This document shows, piece by piece, positions 30,701-42,178 of a stretch of 64,000 nt of DNA. The notes beneath the pieces were generated by a model, which was given only the letters and a program-made list of their open reading frames with translations, did not search any database and was not told the origin of the DNA. Every line of letters starts with the position of its first letter. Position 1 is the stretch's first letter. The position numbers and the translations under genes were made by a program. The stretch is from Dendrolimus kikuchii (taxonomy: Eukaryota; Arthropoda; Insecta; Lepidoptera; Lasiocampidae): assembly GCA_019925095.2 (NCBI GenBank), contig CM034414.1, positions 908,001-972,000 on the forward strand, read 5' to 3'.

Positions 30701-32374
30701 TAGAGTTTACCACGCGGCTGCGCCGCGGGTTAACCTCTAGTTCCTGCTTCTTGTTTAAAGAGCAGGCGTTAATACAGGTTACATTGTACAACATTTTTAT
30801 GTAAGTGCCATTTGCACCCGAAAAATTCATCATTTTATATCGCAAACTATGCGATCTCCTGGCATGAGTATATATGTCCATTTTCGTCATTAAAACTACA
30901 TTTAAACAAAATTACAATAAAAACAATCCAGCATTCCCAGTGTTTTCCGAAAGCTTAACAGCAATTCATTGTCTATAAAAATGCGATAGTAACTCGATGT
31001 GTTACTATCGCATTTTTATAGACAATGAATTTTTATATCTATGAACTTGAGAAATGATTGGTCTCATCCAAACTTTCATCCTCTATTACAAACAGTCCTA
31101 ATTTTATTTATCTATCCCCGTCAATGAAAAGGACAAAAATGACAAAAAAGAGCAAAAGAGCAAAAGAGCAAAAGAGCAAAAGAGCAAAAGAGCAAAAGAG
31201 CAAAAGAGCAAAAGAGCAAAAGAGCAAAAGAGCAAAAGAGCAAAAGAGCAAAAGAGCAAAAGAGCAAAAGAGCAAAAGAGCAAAAGAGCAAAAGAGCAAA
31301 AGAGCAAAAGAGCAAAAGAGCAAAAGAGCAAAAGAGCAAAAGAGCAAAAGAGCAAAAGAGCAAAAGAGCAAAAGAGCAAAAGAGCAAAAGAGCAAAAGAG
31401 CAAAAGAGCAAAAGAGCAAAAGAGCAAAAGAGCAAAAGAGCAAAAGAGCAAAAGAGCAAAAGAGCAAAAGAGCAAAAGAGCAAAAGAGCAAAAGAGCAAA
31501 AGAGCAAAAGAGCAAAAGAGCAAAAGAGCAAAAGAGCAAAAGAGCAAAAGAGCAAAAGAGCAAAAGAGCAAAAGAGCAAAAGAGCAAAAGAGCAAAAGAG
31601 CAAAAGAGCAAAAGAGCAAAAGAGCAAAAGAGCAAAAGAGCAAAAGAGCAAAAGAGCAAAAGAGCAAAAGAGCAAAAGAGCAAAAGAGCAAAAGAGCAAA
31701 AGAGCAAAAGAGCAAAAGAGCAAAAGAGCAAAAGAGCAAAAGAGCAAAAGAGCAAAAGAGCAAAAGAGCAAAAGAGCAAAAGAGCAAAAGAGCAAAAGAG
31801 CAAAAGAGCAAAAGAGCAAAAGAGCAAAAGAGCAAAAGAGCAAAAGAGCAAAAGAGCAAAAGAGCAAAAGAGCAAAAGAGCAAAAGAGCAAAAGAGCAAA
31901 AGAGCAAAAGAGCAAAAGAGCAAAAGAGCAAAAGAGCAAAAGAGCAAAAGAGCAAAAGAGCAAAAGAGCAAAAGAGCAAAAGAGCAAGAGCAAAAGAGCA
32001 AAAAACAAAAGATCAAAAAGGACAAAATAACCAAAATTATGAAAATGGCAAATCACAAAACCAACCAAAGCCTGTCCCACTTTTGGGATAACCTTTACAT
32101 AAACCTATCCCATTATCCGGGATGAAAAATATCCCTTGTCCACCGTGGATATGAAAATTACATATATACCGATTTTCAGCCAAATCGGTCCAATGGTTTT
32201 TCCGTAAAAGCATAACAAACAAAGAGACAAATATATTCTTATCCCGGAAACTATCCCATTTTTCGGGATAAAAAGTATCCTATGTTCATCCTCAGCATCG
32301 AAAATATATATATACTGAGTTTTAGCCAAATCGGTCCAGTAGTTTTTCCGTGAAAACGGAACAGACAGACAGGC

Positions 32375-32417
<43 letters not shown>

Positions 32418-35400
32418 GTTACTTTCGCATTTATAATATTAATAGGGATTCTACTCATAGTCCCTCAAGACTAGCCTAGATCACCGTCTTCTATGGGTAA
32501 GGTACCCAGAAGGCTGGCTACGTTTCCTCGCTGGATCGCCATACTGATCCGTTGGCCGAGGTAGGCACCAACCTTCTAATCACCTGAAGAGTCAATGAGT
32601 CGTTTTGATAAATTTTGGTAGAGGCTCATGGCCTCAGGACCCCATGGTTTGGGGGTCTGTTTGTCAAAAATTCTCGGTTAAGTTAAATTCAAAAGTTTTT
32701 ATTTAAACTAAGTTCTACTGAAGATCATTTTGTAAAGGTCATACATATGAGTCCAAAACTACTTCATATTCAGATGGCGTAAACTGTGTTTTTGTATTCC
32801 TTCCCTTCATGTCCCTGCTCCATCTGGGACAATATTAGTGTTCGTGATTATGCCCAAATATGTCTCGTTTGTAGCTTTAAAAATAATAGCGTTAATGATT
32901 AACTACATTAGTGTGTATACACGCCCTATTTTTCCACGTTTAACGTCATTAACAATTAATAACAATGTCGCATCACAAATAACGCATTAAAAATTAAGTT
33001 ACTGACATTTTCTTGCAAAATTCACCTTCTTGCAATTCGTACGTTAATTAGACTAAACGTGAAACAAGCTAATCTTAACATTTATCAAATGTTTATAAAC
33101 AATTTCAGCATGCAATTCCAGTAGTACCAACATTGAAGCTTTACGATGGAAGAGATATACCAGAGATTGCATTAGGAACGTGGCTTGGAAATAGTACGCA
33201 GGTAAGAAAATACAATAATGTCCAATTTAAACTATGTAATGATGAATTAAAAGATAGTTATGCCATAAATACAGATTTTGAATGTCTATTTTCTCTATGG
33301 TGCTGATAATTAATTATACTGCCATATAGCATCAATAAGTACGAAATATGTAAAACTACTATTCGATACCAGGTGTCAGTATTTATTTGAAGCCACTATA
33401 ACCCGATAATCGTGCTGGACAAGCAAGGTGTGTAAACTCTACGTTCTCCTGAAATGAGAAGATTTGATCTAAGCTTGTTTATTGTTCCTAACTTAGAGTT
33501 TTTACGCATTTCTATTTTATATAGAACCGAACTGTAAATAAGATCTGTCAGCTATTGTTGAAGTTCTGTATTACGATTAAAATAGATTTTCTGCTTAACA
33601 ATAGATGTCACTTTGTGCGTATGATTATGAGATTTTTTTGTAAATATATTCGTTATATAATTGTTTACCGTGGTTTATATGGTTATAATTTTTCATTTAT
33701 ATGAATTTTATCAATTTATTTAAAAAAATATTACGTATTTAATTCGTCTATTAGATGATAGATGGCATTGTCAATGATTTCACATAATGTTTTATTAAGT
33801 TTTAATTATGCTGTAGTTGAGTTTTAAGTCACCTTGAAGGGGTAAAGGGATACGAAAACTTCAACTAAAAAGAGCGATACAGCAGGGAATTACGTGATTG
33901 GTTAAGCATTCAGTGTGAAAATGTATTCTTTGGAACAATAAAATAATTAACTTATTTTAAATATGTAGGTTATTGACAGAATCAGTTTATACTATTACTT
34001 ATATTATATAGTGGTGTAACCATACATTAGGGATGTAACTGCCGCATTGTCAGTACATACGCATAAGTGTCAGTCACTATGCGACCTTGTGTTCAAGTCG
34101 TTTGCTTACTGCTACTTTTATATTTCTCCACAGGGTCGTATCCAGCCTGGTTTAAACGAAGTAGAGCAAGCAGTATCCTGGGCTTTGGATGCCGGTTACC
34201 GTCACATCGATACTGCCGCTGCTTACAAAATAGAAGACCAAGTTGGCCGTGCTATTAATAAGAAAATCACAGAAGGATTAAAAAGAGAAGACATTTTTAT
34301 TACATCAAAGGTAATTTTGTTTTTATTGCTGGAGAACAGCAAACAGGCTGATTGTTCATATGATGGAAAGTGGTTTAATTTATACCCTTTCCAAGCATTT
34401 ATTTTACTTTTGATAGTTCGATGACAGATCAATTAGTAATGTCCATTAAGACATACGTTACCGACTCGATTTGTTATAAAAATCGAATTTATTTATAAAT
34501 AAGTTTTAATCTATTATTTTTTATTTTTATATATTGCATGAGTTCAGCAGACAGGCAGACGAAACAACTGATGTGAAGCGGTTATCATCGCCTATATACA
34601 TTTGTGACACCAAAAGCGTTACAAATGCGCTGCTGCTGTCTTAAGGGAGACTGGAACCTGGCCCCTAATGCCGGAACACAACTCAAGCCTGTTATGGCGG
34701 CATACTCTAGACCAGTGGTGGTAGCCATCGAGATGGGCAAATATCCTACCTGTCTGTGGGTTGTTTTGTTGCCTCTTACGACAGGCCGCCCAGCCGCAAG
34801 TAATTGTATTCTTTCTGCGTTCCTATACGGATTAAAACTACGTACACTGTACATTTCGATGATATCTCAGGTTAGCGGGCTAAGTCTTAGCCGACCGAAC
34901 TCGCTGGACAGATACTCCGGGTTCTATTTCTAGCTTGTTAAATTTCGGAAACAAACTTTTCGTTATTTACTATGGTCTGGGTGTTTGGGATCGGCCCCAG
35001 ACTAGTCCGTTGTATATTACCCATAACAAGCGTGACTTGCTTAGATTGGGGATGAACAATGTGTGTTTGTCTGCCGATGATTATTAATATTGTTATATAT
35101 TATACATTTATATATATATGGAGAATAGTGTGAATGGAGCCTTAGGTAAACTTCTAGGCGCTAAGAAGTTCAGCCAAGGAGCTATACACAACGCGGTGCT
35201 GGTACCTACGCTCACGTATGGAAGCGAGAGCTGGATATGGAAGAGAGAGCATGAAAATAGAGTAAACGCGGTCGAGATGCGAGCACTGCGCAAAATCTGC
35301 GGAGTGACGCTCGCGGACCGCTTTCCTAATACCGAAGTAAGAAAGAGAGTTGGTCTGAAAGAGAGTGTCGGAGTGAAGGTAAGGAAAGGAATGCTCCGGT

Positions 35401-38400
35401 GGTTCGGGCATGTGGAAAAAATGCATGATGAAAGAATGACTAAACAGATTTACAATGCAAAAGTGGATGGATGTAGAAGTCGTTGCAGGCCACGACACAC
35501 CTTCCATGATCAAATTGATCGTGTACTAGCAGAAAGTGATGTCAGGAGCCTTAAGAACAGACGAGCGTGCATGACAAGAGCTATGAATGTCAAAGAAGCA
35601 AGTGAGATGTGTAAGAATAAGCCTGAATGGCGCTCTGTTGTTCGTGCCTACCCCGCAAGGGAACTGGCGTGAAGTTATGTATGTATGAATGTATTATACA
35701 TTGTACACGTACATATAAAATTTACGTTTCTTGTTGCATTGCTTCTATTTACATTTCCAGTTGTGGAACGATGCCCATGCTCGTGATTCCGTAGTACCAG
35801 CAATAAGACGCACACTGGCACAATTGAAGTTGGACTATGTCGACCTGTACTTGATTCACTGGCCTTTGGGTCAATTCGTAAGTAATCAATATAATAACAG
35901 TCGATTCTCGTTAATATGACACTCAAGGGTACTGCGAAAATCTTCAAATTACCAAGAGTCTAAAGCCAACAGAGAGAGGAAAAAATGAAGCAAACAAGAG
36001 TTTGATCAAAATTCATGATGTATTATTTTAAGGATCTTGCTAGTAGTCCGTTAAAACTAAGTTTCTAATAATGTAGGGATTGTCTAATGGTCCAGTTAGC
36101 AGACGACAGTATTCATTCGATTAGCGGACGACCAGACACTTCGTTTGTTTTACCACATCACTATTGTCTTGTTGTGCATTTTTGTAATTCTTCTTATTGT
36201 GAACAATAAAGGGTTGTCTATGTCTAGATTTTGTACGAGCGTACATACTGATGACGTCACAAGTTTTACAAACAAACGAAGTCAAATAGCGCATCAATAT
36301 TATTGTTTAAACATAAATTTAAATTATTTTTGTAATGATAGATTAAAAGTAATGTAATAAAGATATTATTTTAACACCTTTTCCTTTCCTCGCTTTTATA
36401 TGTAAAAATATTAGAATTTATTGTTACGTGCGGGCGGGGATACGCACTTAGGATTGGAAGGAAACACCAGTTTTTAACTAAACACGTTGTCCCTACACGC
36501 TCAACTAACGACGCACTGTTCCGACAATAAGTTGTCTCACTCACAATACCGTCGCCGATATTGCGTAGACCACCCCCTGCTACTGCAGTGCTCACCCCCG
36601 AATTAACCGCGTGTAGATTGCTTCTGGATCTTCTCTCAAACTACGTTACACTGAACTGTCCTTCACTAAATTCACCACTAAACTCGTCACTGTCTTCTAT
36701 TAAACACTTGTCCCAACTCTTTTGTATCGCTGTTGTTGCTTCGCTTTCTTGAATTGAACTCAACTGCCCGATAGGCGCGCCTTACGCTGCTTATATACCC
36801 GGAAGAATCTTCTGGAACCCATAATTTCGATCTTCTTTTATTTACTATCTATCCCTTCCTAAACATCTATCTATCTCTGTCTTTTTCTTCCCAAACCTTC
36901 TATCTTTTTCTAAAGGTCATAAAGGTCGAAAATTCTACCCTCGGTCGCCACAATATAATAATAATAAATAATAAAAGAATTTTATTGTCACCAAAAATAT
37001 AACAAATTTTGCCTTAAAATTAAGACTAGATACTAACACCTAGACTAGGCCGAACCTGTATCCTAGGTGTTAGTTGCTTCCAGTGACGTAATAACTAATT
37101 TTTATAACAAATTAAATGTTCTACATTACAAATAAAAATTACAACAAAAAATTGGAGGTAGTTCTAAAATTGTTAATGTAGCGGCTTGATAAACATGAAC
37201 TTGAATTGTCTACAGAACGAGAATTCTGTATTCTGGGGACTTAGGAACATTTTTCTTCGTAGTGGGTATTACGAGTACAAAGTTATTTTTATTATTTATA
37301 TACTTATTATATAAGTATACATTATACTATATAAATAACTAAATTATTTTCAGCTGAATTTAACCTATGACTACACGGATTATTTGGAGACCTGGCGGGG
37401 TATGATTGAGGCGAAGACCCTCGGCCTAGCCAAGTCCATCGGCGTCTCCAACTTCAATGAGGAGCAGATTACCAGGATCCTTGATCACGGCCTGGAAAAG
37501 CCTGCTGTTTTACAAGTAGAGGTAAATTTAGATTTAGTTTTAAATCATTGTTATGCCTGCAAACTTGGACTTCAGTTTGGAATGGGGAAATACAAAGGTG
37601 TATTCAATAAATAATAATTTACATCATAAATTTATAAAATAAATTACAGACTATAACTAAATAAAAAGGCTGTTGCTAATGCAACACTGGGGTGGGGCAT
37701 GTGAGCGATGAAATTATATTTCCTAATTTTGTATTGTAATAATGTTTTTGTGGTAAAATGAAGGATGCGTGCGAAGGCACGCGTTTATAGAGCGCGGTGT
37801 GAAGCTTGCTGCGCGCGAGATGATCTGCGGCCATGTTTGTTTCGCTTCTTGTTGTCTTATGCAATTCATTGCGCACGCTATCATCCATTGTAATATTTTA
37901 AATCAAGTATTAAAAATCACGAATCAACACAAACTGACAACTACAAAGGCAATATTTATTTTTATTTATGTAAATAAAAATACGTAACAAAATATTACTC
38001 TAAGTTCCCGCCAAATATCCCAAAAAGCTCAGAATTAATATTATTTTTTATTTTGTTTTAAGGGCTTGGTTCCAACGCGTTTATTGCCATGTCTGTTTTT
38101 GAATTTTATATGTCTTTAAAATGATTGTGTGCTGGCAACAAATAATATTATTGAATTGAAACTTCTTTAGAATCGTTGTTATTTGAAACTCGATGAAACG
38201 AAAAAAGCGACAATAAAAAGAGATATTTAATCATTTTAACACTATGCTCATAAAGTTAGATTAAATATTTTGAAGTTTTCAAGTTTATAAATCAAATTGA
38301 AACTCGAGCATTTGTTTCCTATTTTAGTTATCATAAGCCTCTTGTGTCATTTGTTCAAAGTGAAAACATTGGATCTGAATATGTGTATCTTAACTATTTA

Positions 38401-39194
38401 ATATATAATATGTAATATTTTGCATTAAAATATAAAATAATTTTTGAGCTTAGTAAAAATATTATGCAAATAGTTCCGGCATTAATGACCAGGTTCCAGT
38501 CTCCTTTAAGAGAGCAGCAGCGCATTTGTAGCACCTTTGGTGTTGCAAATGTCCATAGGCGATGGTAACCGCTTTCCACCAAGTGGGCCGTCTGCCTGTC
38601 TGCTGAACTCCTGCAATAAAAAAAAATATAACTGGAAGTTTTCGGCAGAAACTGAATGATAATCTTGTGCTGTGCAGTATTGTGTTCTACTAATGCGTAA
38701 AAATTGTGTTTTTTTTTAATGAGAAATATGAACTCTGTAGTCAAATGTCGCCATAAGAGTTGTCACAAGAATTCCGTTGATTGGCGTCAATCGAAAACCA
38801 ATGCTTTGGCTGAGCTATACTGCAGACTTAACACATCGAAGTCTGTATGGATTCAGTTTTTTTGGGTGACATTATGGCGAATACTACTATTACTATATTT
38901 TATTAGATAGGTAGATAATAAGCGTATTAAATTAACATATTTTATTAAAATAGAAATTAAAAAAAAAATCCTTGGTTTTTTTTTTCACAGGTAAACCTAA
39001 ACTTGCAACAACCAGCCTTACTAGAGTTCTGCAGGGCCCGTAATATTGTGGTCATGGGCTATACGCCTTTTGGCTCACTGCTTCCCTCCAAGGCCCGGCC
39101 GGAAGCACCACCGCCGAGAATAGACGACCCCACCCTCATCAGTATTGCTAACAAGTACAACAAAACAGTACCACAGATAGCTTTACGATATTTG
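27737..39194 (+). CDS. Aldo-keto reductase gene AKR-2 (secreted type), 6 exons, C-terminus not found
   Basis: Exons 27737-27787, 33109-33201, 34134-34310, 35761-35877, 37354-37521, 38991-39194; GT-AG introns, all phase 0, 270 codons. The leader [17 protein letters not shown] predicts secretion. Catalytic residues: Asp in GYRHIDTA, Tyr in AAAYKIEDQ, Lys in FITSK|LWN, His in LYLIHWP. Then [28 protein letters not shown]. The exon structure equals AKR-1 except that exon 3 here is split in AKR-1, so the two are tandem-derived divergent paralogues. As for AKR-1, a leader peptide recalls lepidopteran 3-dehydroecdysone reductases, but the substrate is not shown. After exon 6 the expected IPKS-containing last exon is not found; only a short NAVVVP stretch at 39440 precedes a stop. 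Confidence 0.88.
28603..28918 (+). mobile_element. SINE-like family B, full-length
   Basis: TTTTTGGCGGGAACTGAAAG to GGCTTAAAGGCCTAGCTGCC and an A-run; in AKR-2 intron 1. Confidence 0.73.
29087..29255 (+). mobile_element. SINE-like family A, 3'-truncated
   Basis: ATCCGTGCAGGAACGGAGAA to CGCCATAATGTGTTCCGGCA; the 3' half is missing. Confidence 0.68.
30131..30437 (+). mobile_element. SINE-like family A, diverged full-length copy
   Basis: GTACAGGAACGGAGAAAGAA, GTCGTAAGAGGCGACAAAAT, ending AAGCAATAAAACAAA. Confidence 0.7.
30699..30870 (+). repeat. Dispersed repeat with CGCGG palindrome, copy 1
   Basis: ACTAGAGTTTACCACGCGGC, TGCGCCGCGGGTTAACCTCT, CTTGTTTAAAGAGCA, GTAAGTGCCATTTGCACCCG. Same family as 39487-39660. 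Confidence 0.5.
30964..31030. repeat. Perfect 30-bp inverted repeat, 7-nt loop
   Basis: Left arm 30964-30993 starts ATTCATTGTCTATAAAAATG; right arm 31001-31030 is its exact reverse complement; loop TCGATGT. It lies 120 bp before the 8-bp satellite in AKR-2 intron 1. Confidence 0.9.
31150..32002. repeat. 8-bp satellite (GAGCAAAA)n, about 104 copies
   Basis: Unit GAGCAAAA repeated without visible variation from 31150 to about 31982, then a few degenerate units. Because 8 is not a multiple of 3 and the unit has no stop in any frame, it gives long artefactual open frames on both strands (EQKSKRAK or LLLFCSFA repeats). It lies in AKR-2 intron 1; not a protein gene. Confidence 0.93.
32060..32448 (+). 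repeat. Repeat tail (GGGATAAAAAGTATCC type) ending in (GACA)n
   Basis: Two tandem modules of CCCATTATCCGGGATGAAAA-like sequence, each followed by AGCCAAATCGGTCCA and TTTTTCCGTGAAAAC, then (GACA)n at 32363-32415. The same tail module follows the 118-bp array at 59590-59725. Confidence 0.55.
32449..32660 (-). pseudogene. Retroelement C-terminal fragment, relative of 4660-5062
   Basis: Plus strand ATTCTACTCATAGTCCCTCA, GATCACCGTCTTCTATGGGT, ATCCGTTGGCCGAGGTAGGC: the reverse complement of the 3' part of the 4.7-5.06 kb fragment (GDLG end, [20 protein letters not shown]). Confidence 0.6.
33109..33201 (+). CDS. AKR-2 exon 2
   Basis: 31 codons, acceptor TTTCAG, donor [37 protein letters not shown]. 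Confidence 0.9.
33202..34133. other. AKR-2 intron 2, nothing recognised
   Basis: AT-rich intron with no clear repeat family. Confidence 0.5.
34134..34310 (+). CDS. AKR-2 exon 3
   Basis: 59 codons, acceptor CCACAG, donor [55 protein letters not shown]. It corresponds to AKR-1 exons 3 and 4 joined. A decayed family A fragment starts only a few bases after the donor. Confidence 0.92.
34527..34832 (-). mobile_element. SINE-like family A copy
   Basis: ATTGCATGAGTTCAGCAGAC to TTGCCTCTTACGACAGGCCG and TTCCTATACGGAT; full length, antisense to the gene. Confidence 0.7.
34868..35098 (+). mobile_element. tRNA-derived SINE (family E), copy 1
   Basis: Head GGTTAGCGGGCTAAGTCTTA (A-box-like) and CTCCGGGTTCTATTTC (decayed B-box); body TTTACTATGGTCTGGGTGTT, GCGTGACTTGCTTAGATTGG, GTGTGTTTGTCTGCCGATGA. 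Confidence 0.65.
35110..35692 (+). mobile_element. RTE-like LINE, 5'-truncated
   Basis: [58 protein letters not shown], to [11 protein letters not shown] and TGA, then (ATGT)n. It sits directly after SINE E and about 70 bp before AKR-2 exon 4. Confidence 0.78.
35761..35877 (+). CDS. AKR-2 exon 4
   Basis: 39 codons, acceptor TTTCCAG, donor [41 protein letters not shown], with the catalytic His. Confidence 0.92.
36150..36225 (+). repeat. LINE 3' tail fragment
   Basis: CACATCACTATTGTCTTGTT, GAACAATAAAGGGTTGTCTA; matches the 3' end of the LINE at 43310-43422. Confidence 0.5.
36422..36952 (-). mobile_element. Solo LTR, second family
   Basis: 531 bp, TG...CA bounded: minus strand starts TGTGGCGACCGAGGGTAGAA and ends CCCGCACGTAACA. 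A TATA box GGGTATATAAGCAGCG (about 36788-36803) stands before a C-A-G-T initiator-like stretch, as in gypsy-type LTRs. Flanks ATAT/ATAA (minus strand) are only a near match. It lies in AKR-2 intron 4. Confidence 0.7.
37354..37521 (+). CDS. AKR-2 exon 5
   Basis: 56 codons, acceptor TTTTCAG, donor [55 protein letters not shown]. Confidence 0.92.
38470..38630 (+). mobile_element. SINE-like family A, 5'-truncated
   Basis: AGTTCCGGCATTAATGACCA to CTGAACTCCTGCAATAAAAA. Confidence 0.7.
38637..38830 (+). mobile_element. SINE-like family B, old copy
   Basis: GTTTTCGGCAGAAACTGAAT, CTTGTGCTGTGCAGTATTGT, GTCACAAGAATTCCGTTGAT; diverged and lacking the middle. It abuts the A-run of the preceding family A copy. 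Confidence 0.6.
38991..39194 (+). CDS. AKR-2 exon 6
   Basis: 68 codons, acceptor TTTCACAG, donor [61 protein letters not shown]. Confidence 0.92.
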
Positions 39195-39439
39195 GTAAGT
39201 AAAACGTATCCAAATTTAATGTAAGTTTTATTAGAGAATGCTTTGTGAAGGTCATACATATGAGTCAAAATTTAAATCCACTTCCTAGTCTATGCACACC
39301 GCTTCGCAACGTGTTATTGCTGTTAAGGAGAAGAAGCGGCAAGAAACTCCCCAGCAACACGTCTAGCTAAAAAAAAATTTTACTTCATAATTATTTATAT
39401 GTTATTTCAGATTACTCCTTTCTTTTATTTACATTCCAG

Positions 39440-39475
39440 AACGCGGTTGTGGTCCCCTACAATTACTTTTTATAG
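39440..39475 (+). pseudogene. Possible truncated AKR-2 last exon
   Basis: After an acceptor-like TTACATTCCAG the frame reads NAVVVPYNYFL and TAG, in phase with exon 6. AKRs usually continue from RYL into a short loop and then VVVPIPKS or VVIPKS. Here similarity stops after VVVP, and 12 bases beyond the stop a dispersed repeat begins (39487). Could be a real but clipped exon, or chance. Confidence 0.25.
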
Positions 39476-39486
39476 TAGTTTTCATA

Positions 39487-39660
39487 TAACTAGAAAATTT
39501 TACCCCGCGGCTGAGCCGCGGGTCAACCTCTAGTGCGTGTCTCTTGTTTAAAGAGCAAATGGTACAGGTGCCATTGGTATTAAATTTGTATGTATTTGCC
39601 CCAGAGTTTTCATTTACTTCATTTTATATCCCGTTTCTTGGGACCTATACCACCACCCGT
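39487..39660 (+). repeat. Dispersed repeat with CGCGG palindrome, copy 2
   Basis: ACTAGAAAATTTTACCCCGC, GGCTGAGCCGCGGGTCAACC, CTTGTTTAAAGAGCA; relative of 30699-30870. Confidence 0.5.
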
Positions 39661-40063
39661 TCTACCCATATGTAAACTACATAAATGACAAAAACTTGAA
39701 AAAAATTACAAAATAGAGTAAGATGGTCCAAAAGTGTAATTTTTACCAAGTGGACCTTCAGTGGATAATATATAGTGGATAATAGTGGACAAAGTTTACA
39801 CTTTTTAGTTTTTTAAGTGGGACCCAGGTGAGTCCATAATTATTTATAGTATTTCATCCAGTGGACATACAGTGGACCCAGTGGTTACTTTTTATAGAAT
39901 TAATGGAGTTGCAACAAACAAAAAATATTGTTACCGTCGTAATAATGACAAAGACATATTTAATACTTGATGATATCTAACGATCTTATTCAAATTATAT
40001 TAGAGTAAGTATGTAGGCTTCTTTAAGGATCTTAAACTCGCTCGACTCACTATGAATAAGGCC

Positions 40064-40101
<38 letters not shown>

Positions 40102-40367
40102 GTATCCCATTATCCGGCAGATAAAAAAAAATGGCCATCTAGGACCCGATTCAAATTCGGTTATTTATGAATCTAACGATTCGGGAAGCCAAATTGGTCA
40201 CAAAAATTCATTAAAATCCATAAAAGGTTTAGGAACAAAGGAAAGAACGTGATTCCAAATATATTGTTATCCCGGAACCCACTATCCACATTATATCGGG
40301 ATCAGTAAAGTCGATCTCAAGTTATGCGCTACATAAATTTCTACGATTAATTTATATATGTATATAC

Positions 40368-40370
<3 letters not shown>
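39661..40370. other. AT-rich, no gene; includes (TA)n at 40062-40098
   Basis: Short internal repetition of AGTGGACCTTCAGTGGATAA-like sequence at 39750-39890, then a (TA)n run. Nothing coding. Confidence 0.4.

Positions 40371-40437
<67 letters not shown>
40371..40437. repeat. (TA)n microsatellite, about 33 units
   Basis: Uninterrupted TA repeat; the largest simple dinucleotide run in the window. Confidence 0.92.
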
Positions 40438-40442
<5 letters not shown>

Positions 40443-40550
40443 GACTTCACTGACAAACTGACTGACATATCAAAACACACTCCAAACTAATGGGGCTAGA
40501 CTAATTGCGAACTAAGAAAGGATTTTTGAAAATTCAACCCCTAAGAGGAT

Positions 40551-40795
40551 TTTTTTTTATTGCAGGAGTTCAGCATTCAGACAGACGGCCCACTTGATGT
40601 AAAGCGGTTACCATCGCCTATGGACATTTGCAACAGCAAAGGTGCTACAAATGCGCTGATGCTCTCTTAAGAGAGACTGGAACCTGGTCACTAATGCCGG
40701 AACACAACACAAGGTTGTTATGACGGCATGCTCTAGACCAGGGGTCGTCGCCATCCAGTCGGGCAAATGCCCTACCACCTGGCTGTGGGTTGTAT
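40551..40795 (-). mobile_element. SINE-like family A copy
   Basis: T-run, ATTGCAGGAGTTCAGCATTC to TACCACCTGGCTGTGGGTTG; the sense 5' end is missing. Confidence 0.7.
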
Positions 40796-41495
40796 TTTTT
40801 GTAGAAGATTGTATAAATAAATAAAAGAGAATGAAAAAAGGAAGTTTATATGAAAATCCTTAATTATTAAAGTAAGAACTACAACATTTAATATACCTGT
40901 TTATGGTTAGAAATAACTTTAATACACGTGTATCGACGTTTTTGGAAATTCAAAACCTAAGAAAGTTGCAAAAGAAAATTTGCTCAACCTCCTCACTATA
41001 TTCAATCTAGGCGGGAAGTTTCTTATCAAATTAAATTAAACATAAAACAGTAATAAGGGTTGTGATGGTTGTTGAAGATTGTTGAAGATAACTTCTATCG
41101 TACACTGGTTAATTACACACTCTACATGTTGCATTTTTTGTATTCAAAGACTTTACATATGGTTTTCTATGGTACAATAACGACACTAAAATCATCGGTA
41201 AGCCATCATTTAGGCAAAAAATTAATAAACAATACAATTAATTAGGTACGAAATACGTGCATTATATCGCTAGAAATAATGTTCAATTTTAGCGTGACGA
41301 CTTACCTACTAATTATAATAAAAACACAATTATTTTAATTTTGGGATTAGTCTGCAAATGTAACATATATGACATGATCAAAATAATTAACAATTATAAA
41401 ATCAAATATTACGGCATTGCTAAAAAATCACGACATTTTGTAATTTGTAAGTAAAACCTCAGATTAATAATATTGAGAGACAAAGTTTTTACCTC

Positions 41496-42178
41496 ACTTT
41501 GCTAAATGTCAGGCAAAGGAACTAAATCCGTACAGCATGAATATCAATATTATTCAATCAAACTGAACATCTTTGAATGACATAAAAATACGGGATTTTA
41601 GATTTTTCACATTATTGTGATTAAGATCATTATTATATTTTTGTAGTTTGTATATATAATTACCGACAACATGCAATACTAACGTTAGACAAACAATATA
41701 TAGGTGTGAGGGGTGTTCGAAGGTTATGGCAAGGACAGTGCGTTAGGTTAGGTTATCTTTAGACCAAAGCCCACGAGCCGAGAGAGCGAAGCGAGCGTGC
41801 CGCGGCAGCGGCCGGCGAGTAGCAGAACCGACTTTAACTTTTATTGAAATTATCAACGAATAAATGGAAACCAGTCGGTTCTGCCATTCGCCGGCCGCTA
41901 CCGCGGCACGCTCGTTTCGCTCGCTCGGCTCGTGGGCTTTGGTCTAAAGATAACCTAACCTAACCCACTGTCCTTGTCACTGGTTACACCTTCGACCACC
42001 CCTTACACCTATACTTTGTTCTGCTTACATTGGTATTGCATGTAGTCAGTATTTACAATAATGTGAAAAATCTAAAATTCCATACTTTCATGTCATTCAA
42101 TGATCTTCAGATTGATTGAAAAATATTGATATTCATGCTATATGGATTTAGTGTTTTTGCCTAACAAGTAGCAAAGTG
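41496..42178. mobile_element. Long foldback element, arms over 300 bp
   Basis: The two halves are inverted copies around a centre of about 38 bp (41835-41872). Paired landmarks: AGGCAAAGGAACTAAATCCG (41511) with the antisense near 42145; GTGCCGCGGCAGCGGCCGGC (41799) with GCCGGCCGCTACCGCGGCAC (41891); GTTAGGTTAGGTTATCTTTA (41744) with TAAAGATAACCTAACCTAAC (41945). No coding frame. A foldback or MITE-class DNA element. Confidence 0.8.

Noticed and set aside
31058..32125. 355-codon plus-strand frame and about 300-codon minus-strand frames (EQKSKRAK / LLLFCSFA repeats)
   Set aside because: Product of a stop-free 8-bp satellite read in every frame; inside an AKR-2 intron.
41740..41960. Telomeric TTAGG repeats
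   Set aside because: Only two or three units on each arm of a foldback element; not a telomeric array.
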